64,000 bases of DNA from Thermoanaerobacterium sp. CMT5567-10 (GTDB lineage Bacteria; Bacillota; Thermoanaerobacteria; Thermoanaerobacterales; Thermoanaerobacteraceae), in NCBI RefSeq assembly GCF_030534315.2, contig NZ_CP130558.2, forward strand, positions 310,001 through 374,000, given 5' to 3'. The notes under the pieces are model-generated. The model ran no database searches. It saw nothing but the letters and a program-made list of their open reading frames with translations, and had not been told where the DNA came from. The translations under genes were made by a program, and so were the position numbers. The first letter of the stretch is position 1, and each line of letters starts with the position of its first letter. Of the stretch, positions 8,238 through 18,373 are shown one piece after another.

Positions 8238-9950
8238 GTGTATTTAAAGAAAAGCAAACGTAGTTCCGGAAGAATATACTTATCTATTGCAGATGGATAT
8301 CGCGATAAAGAAAGAGGGCATACAAGGACTGTTACTATTAAATCCCTTGGATACCTCGATGAACTTCAAAAACAATACGATGATCCTATCGCTTTTTTTG
8401 AACAAAAGGTTAAAGAATTGAATGAACAAAAAGCCATGAAAAAGGCTCCAATTGCTCTTAATTTTTCTCCTAATGAAAGACTTTTGGTTAATACGGATAA
8501 CCGTAAAAACTTTGGCTATGCTGCATTTAGTAAGATTTATCATGAGCTTGAATTGGATAAATTTTTGAAAAACAGGCAGCGTCATTCAAAAGAAGAGTAT
8601 GATGCTAATGCTATTATGAAACTTCTCGTATTTTCACGCTTATTGTATCCTGCTTCAAAGAAAAAGACTTATGAGAATAGAGATATATTCTTTGAGAGGT
8701 CTGATTTTTCTTTGGATGATATCTACAGATGTTTATCTTTTTTCAATAAGCATAGTGATGCTTTGCAACTTTGGGTTCATGAGCATATTAAGTCTTTATA
8801 TGAACGAAATACTAATCTAGTTTATTACGATGTTACCAATTATTATTTTGAAATTGATGAACAAGATGAATTGCGTAAAAAAGGCGTTTCTAAAGAACAT
8901 AGACCAGATCCAATTGTGCAGATGGGATTATTTATGGACACCAATGGTATACCTATTACATATAAACTTTTTCCTGGTAATGCTCTAGATAAAACTACAC
9001 TTATGCCTATGTTAAGGAAAATACAACATGATTATTCTTTGGGAAGAATTATTGTAGTTGCTGATAAAGGCATCATTACTGGCGATAACATTTGGTATAC
9101 TTTATCTGCTGGTAATGGTTATGTATTTAGCTATTCTGTTCGTTGTGCGGATAAGGAATTTAAGAAATATGTCCTTGACGAAAATGGATATACATACAGA
9201 GGAGATAGCTTCAAGATAAAATCCAGACTTTATCCAAGAGAAATATTAGTAACCACCACTAAAGGCAAAAAAATGAAAAAGGTAGTTGATGAAAAACAGG
9301 TTATTTTCTATAGTGAAGAGTATGCCTTAAAAGCAAAATATGAACGAGCTGCTACAATAGAGAAAGCAAAAGACCTAATTAAAAATCCAGCAAAATACAA
9401 TAAAGCTACATCTTACGGTGCTTCCAAATATGTAAAGAATCTCATTTTTGATGAAGAAACTGGCGAAATATTAGAAAGTGCTCATCAACACTTAGCATTT
9501 GATGAGGAAAAACTAAAAGAAGAAGAAAGATTTGATGGATACTATGCAATAGTTACTAGCGAATACAAAGAATCTGATGATAAAATTATTGAAATGTACC
9601 GTGGCCTTTGGAAAATAGAAGAATCTTTTAAAATAACTAAAAGTGATATCGAAAGCAGACCGGTGTATTTATCACTAAAAGAGCATATTGATGCTCATTT
9701 TCTGATATGCTTTATATCACTTGTAATTGTGAGGATACTTGAATATAGATTAAATGGAAAATATTCTGTTTCAGCTATACTTGAGAGTCTAGCAAAAGCA
9801 TCCTGCAGTTACATACAAGAAAATTATTACCTGTTTGATTTTAATAATGATGTTCTTGAAGATATAGGTAAAGAATTAGGTATTGATTTTGGGAAAAAGA
9901 TTATGACATTAGGAGAGATTAAAAAAATTTTAGGAGAAGTAAAAAAATGA
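8238..9950 (+). CDS. IS1634-family DDE transposase
   Basis: Cuts and rejoins the IS ends during transposition. The frame opens with a TTG at 8223, but GGGGGA at 8225-8230 is 7 nt before a GTG at 8238, giving 570 aa starting MYLKKSKRSSG. DDE residues sit in YYDVTNYYFE (~residue 200), VVADKGIITG (~275) and YRGLWKIEESFKITK (~455, the IS4-superfamily YREK signature with catalytic Glu). The reading frame is uninterrupted, so the element may be active. Confidence 0.92.
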   Translation: MYLKKSKRSSGRIYLSIADGYRDKERGHTRTVTIKSLGYLDELQKQYDDPIAFFEQKVKELNEQKAMKKAPIALNFSPNERLLVNTDNRKNFGYAAFSKIYHELELDKFLKNRQRHSKEEYDANAIMKLLVFSRLLYPASKKKTYENRDIFFERSDFSLDDIYRCLSFFNKHSDALQLWVHEHIKSLYERNTNLVYYDVTNYYFEIDEQDELRKKGVSKEHRPDPIVQMGLFMDTNGIPITYKLFPGNALDKTTLMPMLRKIQHDYSLGRIIVVADKGIITGDNIWYTLSAGNGYVFSYSVRCADKEFKKYVLDENGYTYRGDSFKIKSRLYPREILVTTTKGKKMKKVVDEKQVIFYSEEYALKAKYERAATIEKAKDLIKNPAKYNKATSYGASKYVKNLIFDEETGEILESAHQHLAFDEEKLKEEERFDGYYAIVTSEYKESDDKIIEMYRGLWKIEESFKITKSDIESRPVYLSLKEHIDAHFLICFISLVIVRILEYRLNGKYSVSAILESLAKASCSYIQENYYLFDFNNDVLEDIGKELGIDFGKKIMTLGEIKKILGEVKK

Positions 9951-9981
9951 CATTTCCACTACAACTTATTGACAAAAACAG

Positions 9982-10021
9982 AAAGCCCGAAAGCCTTCAT
10001 TTTAAAGGGCTTATGGGCTTT
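9982..10021 (+). terminator. Transposase terminator
   Basis: Nested stem AAAGCCC (9982-9988)/GGGCTTT (10015-10021) with an inner AAGCC/GGGCTT arm, followed by a T-run at 10019-10025. 32 bp after the transposase stop. Confidence 0.75.
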
Positions 10022-10050
10022 TTTTATCCTTTTTTGCTGCAAAAGTCAGG

Positions 10051-10101
10051 TTATAATCCTAAAACCAATTTGTGTCAATGTTTACCCTGGAGGCCATGTC
10101 A
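10051..10101. repeat. Right copy of 51-bp direct repeat (IS target duplication)
   Basis: Second copy of the repeat at 8025-8075. It includes the hinT stop codon (10082-10084) and its last six codons, so insertion left hinT intact. Confidence 0.92.
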
Positions 10102-10426
10102 TAAATCTTCCACCTAGAAGATGAAAATGTATATGATGAACTGTTTGTCCACCATCATCGCCACAATTTGACACTATCCTGTATCCTTTTTTATCAATGC
10201 CATATTGACTGGCAAGCTTTTTAGCAACTAAATAAACATGTCCTACCAAATCTTTGTTATCTTCATTAATCTCTAGCGGCGATTCTATGTGCTCTTTCGG
10301 CACTATAAGCAAGTGAACCGGCGCTTGTGGATTAATGTCAGGAAAGGCGACTACATATTCATCTTCATAAACTATTTTTGAATCTATCTCTTTTTTTATG
10401 ATTTTGCAAAATATGCAATCACTCAT
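10082..10426 (-). CDS. hinT: HIT-family nucleotide hydrolase (HinT)
   Basis: Histidine-triad purine nucleoside phosphoramidase. 114 aa from the ATG at 10426, which is preceded by AAGGAGGTGAAAATA; the upstream in-frame ATG at 10456 lacks such a site. The N-terminus is MSDCIFCKII; the triad is HHIHFHLLGG near residues 98-107. The C-terminus TWPPG is family-like, so the nearby IS insertion did not truncate it. The start overlaps the mtaB stop by 8 nt. It is the last gene of the hrcA-dnaKJ operon before the IS. Confidence 0.93.
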   Translation of the reverse strand: MSDCIFCKIIKKEIDSKIVYEDEYVVAFPDINPQAPVHLLIVPKEHIESPLEINEDNKDLVGHVYLVAKKLASQYGIDKKGYRIVSNCGDDGGQTVHHIHFHLLGGRFMTWPPG

Positions 10427-11804
10427 TATTTTCACCTCCTTCAACCATTTTACCAATTACAAAATCTCTTTTTGTTTCAATTAATTTAACCGGTAATATA
10501 TTGTTTTTGATTTTTAAATCTGACTTAACTGCAACTCTTATATAATTGTCGGTAAGTCCTTCAACATATCCTTCAAAATCTTTGACATTTTGCTCAAATA
10601 ATACATTTAAAGTAGTACCAATAAACTTTTTGTAAAATTTTATTTCATTTTCTTCAGAGAGTTTTATTAGTAATTTGCTTCTTTCTTCCTTAACCGAATT
10701 TTTAACTTGATCAGGATAGTTTGCCGCTTTTGTCCCTGCCCGTCTCGAATATTTAAAAACATGCATTTTACTGAATTCTATAGCTTTTACAAAATTAAAG
10801 GTCTCGTTAAATTCTTCGTCAGTTTCACCAGGAAATCCTACCATGACATCTGTAGTTATTGCAACATCTTTAATATGTTTCCTTATTCTGTCTATTATTT
10901 CACTGTATTCTCTTGTCGTATATTTTCGCCCCATTCTCTTCAGCGTACTATCTGAGCCACTTTGAAGCGATACGTGATAATGTCTACAAAATTTTGGTAA
11001 ATGTGCCACCTCTTTAATAAAATCTTCCGTTAAAAACGTCGGTTCTATGGAACTCATTCTTATCCTTTCAATTCCATCGACTTCATGAATCATTTTTATT
11101 ATATCAAGCAAATTTATATTTTCCAAGTCTTTTCCGTAAGATGCTACATGTATTCCCGTCAATATCACTTCTTTATATCCATTGTCACGTAATCTTTTTA
11201 CTTCATCCAAAATATTATCAGGCTTTCTACTTCTTACAGGTCCTCTTGCATATGGTATAATACAATAGGTACAGAATTGATTACAACCATCTTGAATTTT
11301 CAAATATGCCCTTGTATGTCCTTCTTGTGCTGATATTTTTAGCTCTTCAAATTTTTTATTGTCAAATATATTTTCTACAGCGTTTATCTTTTCTCTATCA
11401 CCGCTAACTTTTTCCACTAATTTGACGACTTCGCCTTTATTTTTTGTACCCAAAACGACATTAACTTCCGGTAAATCAAGAACCTCGTTTGATGCTACTT
11501 GAGAATAACACCCTACTACAGCAATTATAGAATCCGGATTTATTTTTTTTGCCTTTCTTATCTCCTGTCTTGATTTCATATCTCCTCTGCCAGTTACAGT
11601 ACATGTATTTATTATATAAACATCTGCATATTCATTAAAGTTTACTACATCATAACCTGAATTTTTAAAAATCTCAACCATAGCTTCTGTCTCATACTGA
11701 TTGACCTTACACCCTAAAGTAAAAAAGGATACGATTTTTTTGCGGCCATATATATTATAAAACTCTTCATTATTGAAAGCTAAATTTGCTTTTGCCACTT
11801 TCAA
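10419..11804 (-). CDS. mtaB: tRNA t6A37 methylthiotransferase MtaB
   Basis: Radical-SAM enzyme converting t6A37 to ms2t6A37 in tRNAs reading ANN codons. N-terminal MTTase domain with cysteines in LGCKVNQ, NTCTVTG and VVGCYSQ; radical SAM cluster CNQFCTYCIIPYARG (~residues 172-186); C-terminal TRAM domain. 461 aa. The TTG start at 11804 is placed 5 nt after GGAGG. About 24 residues precede the usual family start and no better start codon is present. It lies 29 nt after rsmE and overlaps hinT. Confidence 0.93.
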   Translation of the reverse strand: MKVAKANLAFNNEEFYNIYGRKKIVSFFTLGCKVNQYETEAMVEIFKNSGYDVVNFNEYADVYIINTCTVTGRGDMKSRQEIRKAKKINPDSIIAVVGCYSQVASNEVLDLPEVNVVLGTKNKGEVVKLVEKVSGDREKINAVENIFDNKKFEELKISAQEGHTRAYLKIQDGCNQFCTYCIIPYARGPVRSRKPDNILDEVKRLRDNGYKEVILTGIHVASYGKDLENINLLDIIKMIHEVDGIERIRMSSIEPTFLTEDFIKEVAHLPKFCRHYHVSLQSGSDSTLKRMGRKYTTREYSEIIDRIRKHIKDVAITTDVMVGFPGETDEEFNETFNFVKAIEFSKMHVFKYSRRAGTKAANYPDQVKNSVKEERSKLLIKLSEENEIKFYKKFIGTTLNVLFEQNVKDFEGYVEGLTDNYIRVAVKSDLKIKNNILPVKLIETKRDFVIGKMVEGGENNE

Positions 11805-11833
11805 ATATTCCTCCTACCAAAAATAATACAGCT

Positions 11834-12571
11834 CTATCCCAAATCTCCAAGTTCATATAAGATAATAGAACTAGTAACAATACCTGCAGTTTCTGTCCTC
11901 AAGATTCTCGGGCCTAATGTAACAGGTATTGCACCATATTCTATGGCTGCCATTATTTCATTTTCAGAAAATCCTCCTTCAGGTCCTATAAATACACAAA
12001 TATTTTTTGCGTCAAAATTATTCTTTAAAACATCTTTTAATCTCATATTAGTCTCTTTTTCGTAAGGTATTAAACATAAGTCAAATTCGTTCAGACTTTC
12101 TAATGCATCTTTAAAAACCACAGGCATTAAAACATCGGGCACTATAGATCTGCCCGATTGCTTTGATGCTTCCAGAGAAATTTTCTTCCACCTGTTGATT
12201 TTGTTGTATATATTTTTTTCTTTTATTTTTATTGTAGAAAATTCAGTCTCAACAGGTACAATCTTTTTGATGCCAATCTCAGTACATTTCTGAATAATCA
12301 AATCCATCTTATCAGATTTTGGAAGGCCTTGGTACAATGTAATGTTAATTGGGCTTTCTACAACTTGATTATACTCTTCAATTATTTTTAATATAACAGA
12401 GGAATTCTCAATATCAATAACGGAAACAACGTATTGATTCTTTCCATCGGAAATTATCAATTTCGTTCCAATCTTAAATCTTAAAACATTTATTATATGA
12501 TGTGCATCGTCACCATTTATTCTTGCAATCCCATCTTTTATATCTTCATTTTTTACAAAAAATTTCCTCAC
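11834..12571 (-). CDS. rsmE: 16S rRNA m3U1498 methyltransferase RsmE
   Basis: SPOUT-class methyltransferase using SAM to methylate U1498 of 16S rRNA. 245 aa. An N-terminal PUA-like region (FVKNEDIKDG, DAHHIINVLR) is followed by the trefoil-knot domain with QKCTEIGIKKIVPV, FIGPEGGFSENEI and LGPRILRTETAG. It is 6 nt downstream of prmA, the usual arrangement. Confidence 0.96.
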   Translation of the reverse strand: MRKFFVKNEDIKDGIARINGDDAHHIINVLRFKIGTKLIISDGKNQYVVSVIDIENSSVILKIIEEYNQVVESPINITLYQGLPKSDKMDLIIQKCTEIGIKKIVPVETEFSTIKIKEKNIYNKINRWKKISLEASKQSGRSIVPDVLMPVVFKDALESLNEFDLCLIPYEKETNMRLKDVLKNNFDAKNICVFIGPEGGFSENEIMAAIEYGAIPVTLGPRILRTETAGIVTSSIILYELGDLG

Positions 12572-12577
12572 AGCAAA

Positions 12578-13501
12578 TCACTTTTTCTTAGATAATATAG
12601 CAATCCATTCACCATCTTCTTTTATATCAATTATATCAAAATATTTTGAAATAGCATCTAAAACATCGTCTTTCCTGTCTTTTATTATACCGCTAGATAT
12701 GAATATTCCATTTTCATCAAGTTTTTCATAAATATCGTAAGTAGCTTTGATAATTATATCAGCTATTATATTTGCCACTATTAAATCAGCTTTCCCAGTT
12801 AATTCATGTAAAAGATCACTTTTAAGGACCTCAACATTATTTAAATCGTTCAATTTGACATTTAAAGTTGCCACTTTTATAGCTACATCATCAAGATCTA
12901 CTGCATAAACTTTTTTTGCGCCTAGTTTTGAACTTACAATCGACAAAATACCTGTGCCACATCCAACATCAAATACTACATCGTTAGGTTTTACATTATC
13001 TTCGAGAAATTCTATACACATCTTTGTCGTTTCGTGGCTACCTGTACCAAATGCCATGCCTGGATCTAGTTCAACAACTATTTCATTTTCTTCTGGCTTA
13101 TAATCTTCCCATGTTGGTTTTATGACAACGCGTTTCCCTATTTTAAAAGGTTTATAATACTTTTTCCAACTGTTAGCCCAATCATCGTCATCGACTTCCG
13201 ATGTTTCAAATGTAAAATCACCTATGTCTAAATTATATTCCTTTAGCCCCATTATCCTGTCTTTTATAATGCTAACTTTGTCTATTGTATTTGGCATTAA
13301 TGGAAAATAAGCTGAAATAACAACCTTATCACTGTTTACAATCATATCAGGATCAACATAATCCCACTCACTGTCATTTAGCATTTTTAAATCATTAGGA
13401 TCTTCAATAACGACACCACCAGCACCAACCTCATGCATAATATTCGTTATAGCCTCTTCTGCTTCAACTGAAGTTGTAACTTTTACCTCAAGCCATTTCA
13501 A
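12578..13501 (-). CDS. prmA: Ribosomal protein L11 methyltransferase
   Basis: SAM-dependent trimethylation of ribosomal protein L11. 307 aa. An N-terminal substrate-recognition domain precedes the Rossmann methyltransferase domain with DPGMAFGTGSHETT, VFDVGCGTGILSI (SAM loop, ~residue 175) and LIVANIIADI. It is 15 nt after dnaJ in the heat-shock operon. Confidence 0.96.
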   Translation of the reverse strand: MKWLEVKVTTSVEAEEAITNIMHEVGAGGVVIEDPNDLKMLNDSEWDYVDPDMIVNSDKVVISAYFPLMPNTIDKVSIIKDRIMGLKEYNLDIGDFTFETSEVDDDDWANSWKKYYKPFKIGKRVVIKPTWEDYKPEENEIVVELDPGMAFGTGSHETTKMCIEFLEDNVKPNDVVFDVGCGTGILSIVSSKLGAKKVYAVDLDDVAIKVATLNVKLNDLNNVEVLKSDLLHELTGKADLIVANIIADIIIKATYDIYEKLDENGIFISSGIIKDRKDDVLDAISKYFDIIDIKEDGEWIAILSKKK

Positions 13502-13516
13502 TCATATCACCCTTTT

Positions 13517-14659
13517 TTATGCTCCAAAAGCATCTTTTACTTTTTCAAAAAAAGATTTTCTACCGCCATCATTGCTAAGTTTATCAAATTCTCTCAATAG
13601 CTCTTTTTGCTTTTCTGTCAGCTTTTTTGGAACGTCAATATAAACTTCTACGAATTCATCACCACGACCTCTACCATTAATATGAGGTATACCTTTATTT
13701 CTCAATCTGAATACAGTTCCTGTCTGAGTACCAGGTGGAATATTGTATATAGCCTTGCCATCCAGAGTTGGAACCTCTATCTCTGCACCAAGTGCTGCAT
13801 CTACAAAACTAATTGGCATCTTAACCAATACATTAAATCCGTCACGTTTAAATATTTTATGAGGTTTTATATTTATGACTATAAAGAGATCGCCATTTGC
13901 TCCACCTCTTTCCCCAGGCTCACCTTCTCCTCTTAATGATACCATTTGTCCTTCATCAATTCCAGCAGGAATATTGACTTTCAGTTTTCTAGTCTTTCTT
14001 ACCTTTCCTGTGCCATGACACTTGGAACATGGATTTTTAATTATTTTACCTTCTCCATGACATCTGGAACATGTTCTAACATTTACTATCCTTCCAAACG
14101 GCGTATTCTGTATAATTCTAACTTCGCCGGTACCATGGCAATCCGGACATACTTCCGGATTCGTGCCAGGATTTGCACCTGTACCATTGCATCTATCACA
14201 TTTTTCATATCTTTCTACTTCAATCTCTTTTTCTACTCCAAATGCAGCTTCTTCAAACGTCAATGTTAAATTTAATCTGATGTCTTTCCCCTTTTGCGGT
14301 CCAGTCCTCCTTCTAGTACTTCCTCCAAACATATCACCGAAAATATCGCCAAAAATATCACCAAATCCACCGAAGTCAAATCCACCGTGGTCGAAGCCAC
14401 CAAATCCACTAAAATCTCCTTGATTGAACCCACCTTGGTTAAATGCAGCATCTCCAAACTGATCATATTGTGCTTTTTTCTGTGGGTCAGATAAGATTTG
14501 ATATGCTTCATTTATTTCCTTAAACTTTTGCTCTGCCTCTTTATTGCCAGGATTTAAGTCAGGATGATATTTTTTTGCAAGAGTTCTGTAGGCTTTTTTT
14601 ATGTCATCATCACTGGCATTTCGGTCAAGACCTAATATAGCATAATAATCTTTCGCCAT
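13517..14659 (-). CDS. dnaJ: Chaperone DnaJ
   Basis: Hsp40 co-chaperone that stimulates DnaK ATPase. J domain with the HPD motif in KKYHPDLNP (~residue 33), then a Gly/Phe-rich linker with repeated [10 protein letters not shown]-type sequence. Four CxxCxGxG zinc repeats follow ([32 protein letters not shown]) and a C-terminal substrate domain. The ATG at 14659 is chosen over the GTG at 14668 because AGGTG lies 6 nt before it; 380 aa. Downstream of dnaK after a hairpin. Confidence 0.97.
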   Translation of the reverse strand: MAKDYYAILGLDRNASDDDIKKAYRTLAKKYHPDLNPGNKEAEQKFKEINEAYQILSDPQKKAQYDQFGDAAFNQGGFNQGDFSGFGGFDHGGFDFGGFGDIFGDIFGDMFGGSTRRRTGPQKGKDIRLNLTLTFEEAAFGVEKEIEVERYEKCDRCNGTGANPGTNPEVCPDCHGTGEVRIIQNTPFGRIVNVRTCSRCHGEGKIIKNPCSKCHGTGKVRKTRKLKVNIPAGIDEGQMVSLRGEGEPGERGGANGDLFIVINIKPHKIFKRDGFNVLVKMPISFVDAALGAEIEVPTLDGKAIYNIPPGTQTGTVFRLRNKGIPHINGRGRGDEFVEVYIDVPKKLTEKQKELLREFDKLSNDGGRKSFFEKVKDAFGA

Positions 14660-14689
14660 CTTTATCACCTGCCCTTCTTAACACGAATG

Positions 14690-14712
14690 AGAACCAGGAT
14701 TGCCCTGGTTCT
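14690..14712 (-). other. dnaK-dnaJ intercistronic hairpin
   Basis: Perfect 9-bp stem AGAACCAGG (14690-14698)/CCTGGTTCT (14704-14712) with a 5-nt loop, touching the dnaK stop. No U-run follows on the minus strand, so it is more likely an mRNA-stability or attenuating structure than a full terminator. Confidence 0.6.
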
Positions 14713-16553
14713 TATTTATTATCTTTGTTGTCATCTTCCATCTTGTAGTCTGCTTCATATACGTTATCTTTATTAGATGTTCCATTATTACCAGTATAAT
14801 TATTTGTCTGACCAGCACCACCGGCTTGCTGATATATGCGAGATGACACATTATAAAATGCTTGTGACAATTTCTCTGATGCATTTTTTATGGCATCAAT
14901 GTCGCTGCCTTCAAGAGCTTTTCTAACATTTTCTATCTCTTTATTTATATCATCTTTCTCCTGTTGTGTCATCTTATCTGCTAAATCTTTCATGGTTTTT
15001 TCAGCTTGATAAATCAGAGAATCTGCATTATTTCTGACTTCAATCTCTTCTTTTCTCTTTCTATCTTCTTCTTCGTGCTGTTTTGCTTCATTCATCATTC
15101 TGTTAATTTCTTCTTCACTTAAATTGGAAGAGGATGTAATTGTTATATTCTGAGATTTCCCTGTACCTAAATCTTTTGCAGATACATGGACAATACCATT
15201 AGCATCAATATCAAATGTCACTTCTATTTGTGGCACACCTCTTGGTGCTGGCGGAATCCCTGTCAGCGTAAATCTACCAAGTGTTTTATTATCACGGGCC
15301 ATCGGTCTCTCACCTTGCAGCACGTGAATTTCAACTGATGTCTGTCCATCTGCTGCGGTAGAGAATATTTGGCTCTTCTTTGTAGGTATTGTTGTATTTC
15401 TCTCAATTAACTTTGTAAATACACCGCCAAGTGTTTCGATACCAAGCGAAAGCGGAGTAACATCAAGCAAAAGGACGTCTTTTACTTCGCCACCTAATAC
15501 ACCAGCTTGAATTGCAGCTCCAATTGCAACACATTCATCTGGGTTTATGCCTTTATGAGGCTCTTTCCCCATTATTCTTTTTACTGTCTCTTGAACAAAT
15601 GGTATTCTTGTTGAACCACCAACTAAAATAACTTTATCTATATCAGATGGACTAAGCTTCGCATCGCTTAATGCACGATTTACTGGTTCAACTGTAGATT
15701 GTACTAAATCATTTATAAGTTCCTCAAATTTCGCTCTTGTCAAGTTAACATCTATATGTTTTGGTCCTGTAGCATCAGCTGTTATAAATGGTAAATTTAT
15801 ATTAGCTGTCGTAGCAGAAGAAAGCTCTATCTTTGCTTTTTCAGCAGCATCTTTTAATCTCTGCATTGCCATCTTATCATTTCTTAAATCAATTCCATAT
15901 TCTTTCTTAAAGTTGTCTGCGAGCCAATCCATTATTCTCTGGTCAAAATCGTCACCACCTAAGTGGTTATTACCACTAGTTGCTAGAACCTCAAATACTC
16001 CATCTCCTATCTCGAGAATGGAAACATCAAATGTACCGCCACCTAAGTCATACACCATAATTTTTTGATTTCCTTGTTTATCTAATCCATATGCCAATGA
16101 TGCAGCCGTTGGCTCGTTGATAATTCTCTTTACATCCAATCCTGCTATTCTACCAGCATCTTTAGTAGCCTGCCTTTGGCTATCATTAAAGTATGCTGGT
16201 ACAGTTATTACTGCTTCGGTTACTTTCTCGCCAAGATATGCTTCAGCATCTGCTTTTAACTTCTGTAAAATCATAGCTGATATTTCTTGTGGTGTATAGC
16301 TTTTTCCATCAATCGTAACACGATAATCTGAACCCATATGTCTTTTTATTGACATTACTGTCCTCTCTGGATTTGTTATAGCCTGCCTTTTTGCTACCTG
16401 ACCTACTAATCTTTCACCTTCTTTTGTAAAAGCAACAACTGACGGTGTAGTCCTAGCACCTTCAGAATTTGGTATAACTACTGGTTGTCCTCCTTCCATC
16501 ACAGCTACACACGAAAAAGTTGTACCAAGATCAATTCCTATAATTTTTCCCAT
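14712..16553 (-). CDS. dnaK: Chaperone DnaK (Hsp70)
   Basis: ATP-dependent chaperone. 613 aa. The nucleotide-binding domain shows [26 protein letters not shown] and [11 protein letters not shown]; the substrate domain begins near residue 365 ([17 protein letters not shown]); a helical lid and a [14 protein letters not shown]-type disordered tail end in acidic residues. It follows grpE by 24 nt in the CIRCE-controlled operon. Confidence 0.98.
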   Translation of the reverse strand: MGKIIGIDLGTTFSCVAVMEGGQPVVIPNSEGARTTPSVVAFTKEGERLVGQVAKRQAITNPERTVMSIKRHMGSDYRVTIDGKSYTPQEISAMILQKLKADAEAYLGEKVTEAVITVPAYFNDSQRQATKDAGRIAGLDVKRIINEPTAASLAYGLDKQGNQKIMVYDLGGGTFDVSILEIGDGVFEVLATSGNNHLGGDDFDQRIMDWLADNFKKEYGIDLRNDKMAMQRLKDAAEKAKIELSSATTANINLPFITADATGPKHIDVNLTRAKFEELINDLVQSTVEPVNRALSDAKLSPSDIDKVILVGGSTRIPFVQETVKRIMGKEPHKGINPDECVAIGAAIQAGVLGGEVKDVLLLDVTPLSLGIETLGGVFTKLIERNTTIPTKKSQIFSTAADGQTSVEIHVLQGERPMARDNKTLGRFTLTGIPPAPRGVPQIEVTFDIDANGIVHVSAKDLGTGKSQNITITSSSNLSEEEINRMMNEAKQHEEEDRKRKEEIEVRNNADSLIYQAEKTMKDLADKMTQQEKDDINKEIENVRKALEGSDIDAIKNASEKLSQAFYNVSSRIYQQAGGAGQTNNYTGNNGTSNKDNVYEADYKMEDDNKDNK

Positions 16554-16577
16554 CGTCTTTTCCTCCTATTTAAATAT

Positions 16578-17249
16578 TTATTTTGCTACTTTGACCATAC
16601 TTGGTCTTATTACTTTATTATTAAACATATATCCCTTTTGAAATACTTCAATTATTTCATTTTCTTTTTTGCCATCTGCCTCTTCCTGCATTACAGCGTG
16701 ATGTTTGTATGGATCAAACATCATTCCTAAAGACTCTATTTCTTTCACACCCATTTTTTCTAAAATACCTTTAAATTGTTTATAAATTAAGTTAATACCT
16801 TCTTTGAAGGACCCATTTTCGCCATTATCATCATATTGAGTTTCAAGGGCTCTTTCAAAATTATCTATAACAGGCAATATGTCTAGTATCACCTGTTCTT
16901 TACCATATTCAACGAGATCTGCTTTTTCTTTTTCTGTTCGCCTTCTATAGTTCTCAAATTCAGCTTTTAATCTTTGAGCCATTTCTAGATACTCGTTAGC
17001 TTCTTCCTCTTTTTGTTTTAACTTATTTTTCAATTCTTCAATTTCTCCTTCGTCATTGTTCTTTTCTTCATTTGAATTATCACTTTCTACATTTTTCTCA
17101 TCTTTACTGGTATTATGAGAAGAATCAATGTCAGCACTATCTTCGCTGTTTAAATTTTCATTATCATATGCAACTTCTTTTCCATTATTATTTTCTTTTT
17201 CATTTGTTTGATATTCTATCGTTTCTTTTTCTTTATCCAATTGTTTCAC
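16578..17249 (-). CDS. grpE: Nucleotide exchange factor GrpE
   Basis: Releases ADP from DnaK. 223 aa. The first ~75 residues are a low-complexity stretch very rich in E, D, N and S. A long coiled coil (KQKEEEANEYLEMAQRLKAE) and the globular beta domain (LDILPVIDNFERAL, HHAVMQEEADGKKENEI) follow. The start overlaps the hrcA stop by 4 nt. Confidence 0.96.
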   Translation of the reverse strand: MKQLDKEKETIEYQTNEKENNNGKEVAYDNENLNSEDSADIDSSHNTSKDEKNVESDNSNEEKNNDEGEIEELKNKLKQKEEEANEYLEMAQRLKAEFENYRRRTEKEKADLVEYGKEQVILDILPVIDNFERALETQYDDNGENGSFKEGINLIYKQFKGILEKMGVKEIESLGMMFDPYKHHAVMQEEADGKKENEIIEVFQKGYMFNNKVIRPSMVKVAK

Positions 17250-18280
17250 CTCTTATTTCCTTGATATATATATGATAAAACTTTTGATAGTTCGTTAGAC
17301 ATCATATTTATCTCATTTATAAGCCTTTTGTAATTCATTCTTGTAGGCCCTATTATGCCAAAGGTACCAACAATTTCACCATTTATTTTGTAGGTAGATT
17401 TTATAATACTTAAATCCCACATTTCTTCAAATTTGCTTTCGCTACCTATAGTGACTTCTATTGAGTCATCCTCAGGTTCCAATACCGAATTCATGATATC
17501 CCTGTTATCAATCAAATCAAAAAACGTCTTGGCTTTAAAAAGATCTTTGTATTCAGGAAAATTAAGAATATTAGAAATTCCTTCCGAATACAAATCTGTT
17601 TCATCCATCTGCTTTAAACCATTTAAAATTGTATCTGTAATTTTATCTATAAAACCTATAGCGCTGCCAGACTCTTTTTTAATTTCATCCCTTAACGTTT
17701 TATCAACTTCTCTTTTTCTTTTTCCAATCATTTTATTATTAATGAGGTTATTTAAAAACTCAAATAAATTGCTATCAATATTGTCTTTCAGGCTTATTAA
17801 ATAATTTTTCATAATGCCTGATTCTGTCATTACAAGAAGTATTAATTTGTTGGAATCAACAGGTAATATCTGTATTCTTTTAATCGTGTTTTCATCAATT
17901 CGTGGCATTTTTACTACAATAGTGTGATTAGTAATGCTTGATAACAATTTTGCATACTTTTTTACAATCTCGTCAATTTCTGCAAACACTTCATTAACAG
18001 AGTCACTTTCATAATCATATGTTTCATTTAAATAGTGCTCTAATATATTATTAACATAAAACCTGTATCCTTTATCTGATGGGATTCTACCTGCCGATGT
18101 ATGTGGCTGTTCGAGATAACCCATTTCTTCCAAGTCAGCCATCTCATTTCTAATTGTTGCAGAACTTACACCAAGGTCATAGCGTTTTGCTATTGTACGA
18201 GATCCAATTGGCTCTGCCGTCAAAATATAGTCATTAATTACTGCTTCTAATATCCTCTTCTTCCTATCATCTAACGGCAT
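17246..18280 (-). CDS. hrcA: Heat-inducible transcription repressor HrcA
   Basis: Represses class I heat-shock genes by binding CIRCE; GroEL-dependent in the family. The ATG at 18280 (MPLDDRKKRIL) is preferred: the frame extends to 18310 only by running into the CIRCE element, and GGTGGTG precedes 18280. 344 aa. N-terminal winged helix with DLGVSSATIRNEMADLEEMGYL and the HTSAGRIPSDKGYR signature, then the GAF-like dimerisation domain. First gene of hrcA-grpE-dnaK-dnaJ. Confidence 0.96.
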   Translation of the reverse strand: MPLDDRKKRILEAVINDYILTAEPIGSRTIAKRYDLGVSSATIRNEMADLEEMGYLEQPHTSAGRIPSDKGYRFYVNNILEHYLNETYDYESDSVNEVFAEIDEIVKKYAKLLSSITNHTIVVKMPRIDENTIKRIQILPVDSNKLILLVMTESGIMKNYLISLKDNIDSNLFEFLNNLINNKMIGKRKREVDKTLRDEIKKESGSAIGFIDKITDTILNGLKQMDETDLYSEGISNILNFPEYKDLFKAKTFFDLIDNRDIMNSVLEPEDDSIEVTIGSESKFEEMWDLSIIKSTYKINGEIVGTFGIIGPTRMNYKRLINEINMMSNELSKVLSYIYQGNKR

Positions 18281-18303
18281 ATTCACCACCCCAAATTCTT
18301 TTA

Positions 18304-18330
18304 TTAGCACTCTTAGCTAGAGAGTGCTAA
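18304..18330 (-). promoter_or_regulatory. CIRCE operator
   Basis: Perfect TTAGCACTC-N9-GAGTGCTAA inverted repeat, 23 nt upstream of the hrcA start and directly downstream of its promoter. This is the HrcA binding site. Confidence 0.97.
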
Positions 18331-18340
18331 TCACGATTTA

Positions 18341-18369
18341 AAAATACCACTATTGTGGATATTTGTCAA
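18341..18369 (-). promoter_or_regulatory. hrcA operon sigma-A promoter
   Basis: On the minus strand TTGACA (18369-18364), 17-bp spacer, TATTTT (18346-18341). It starts only ~5 nt beyond the hemW stop and ends just before CIRCE. Confidence 0.85.
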
Positions 18370-18373
18370 TACT

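Larger units (their letters stand above)
8076..10050 (+). mobile_element. IS1634-like insertion sequence, 1975 bp
   Basis: Intact element. The outer ends form imperfect inverted repeats of about 19 bp (CCCTAGTTTTGCAGCAAAA at 8076; the right end reads inward CCTGACTTTTGCAGCAAAA), sharing 16 of 19 bases. It contains one transposase gene, a terminator-like hairpin just inside each end, and its own promoter. It inserted between hinT and rpsU. The perfect identity of the flanking 51-bp repeats suggests recent insertion. Confidence 0.9.
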
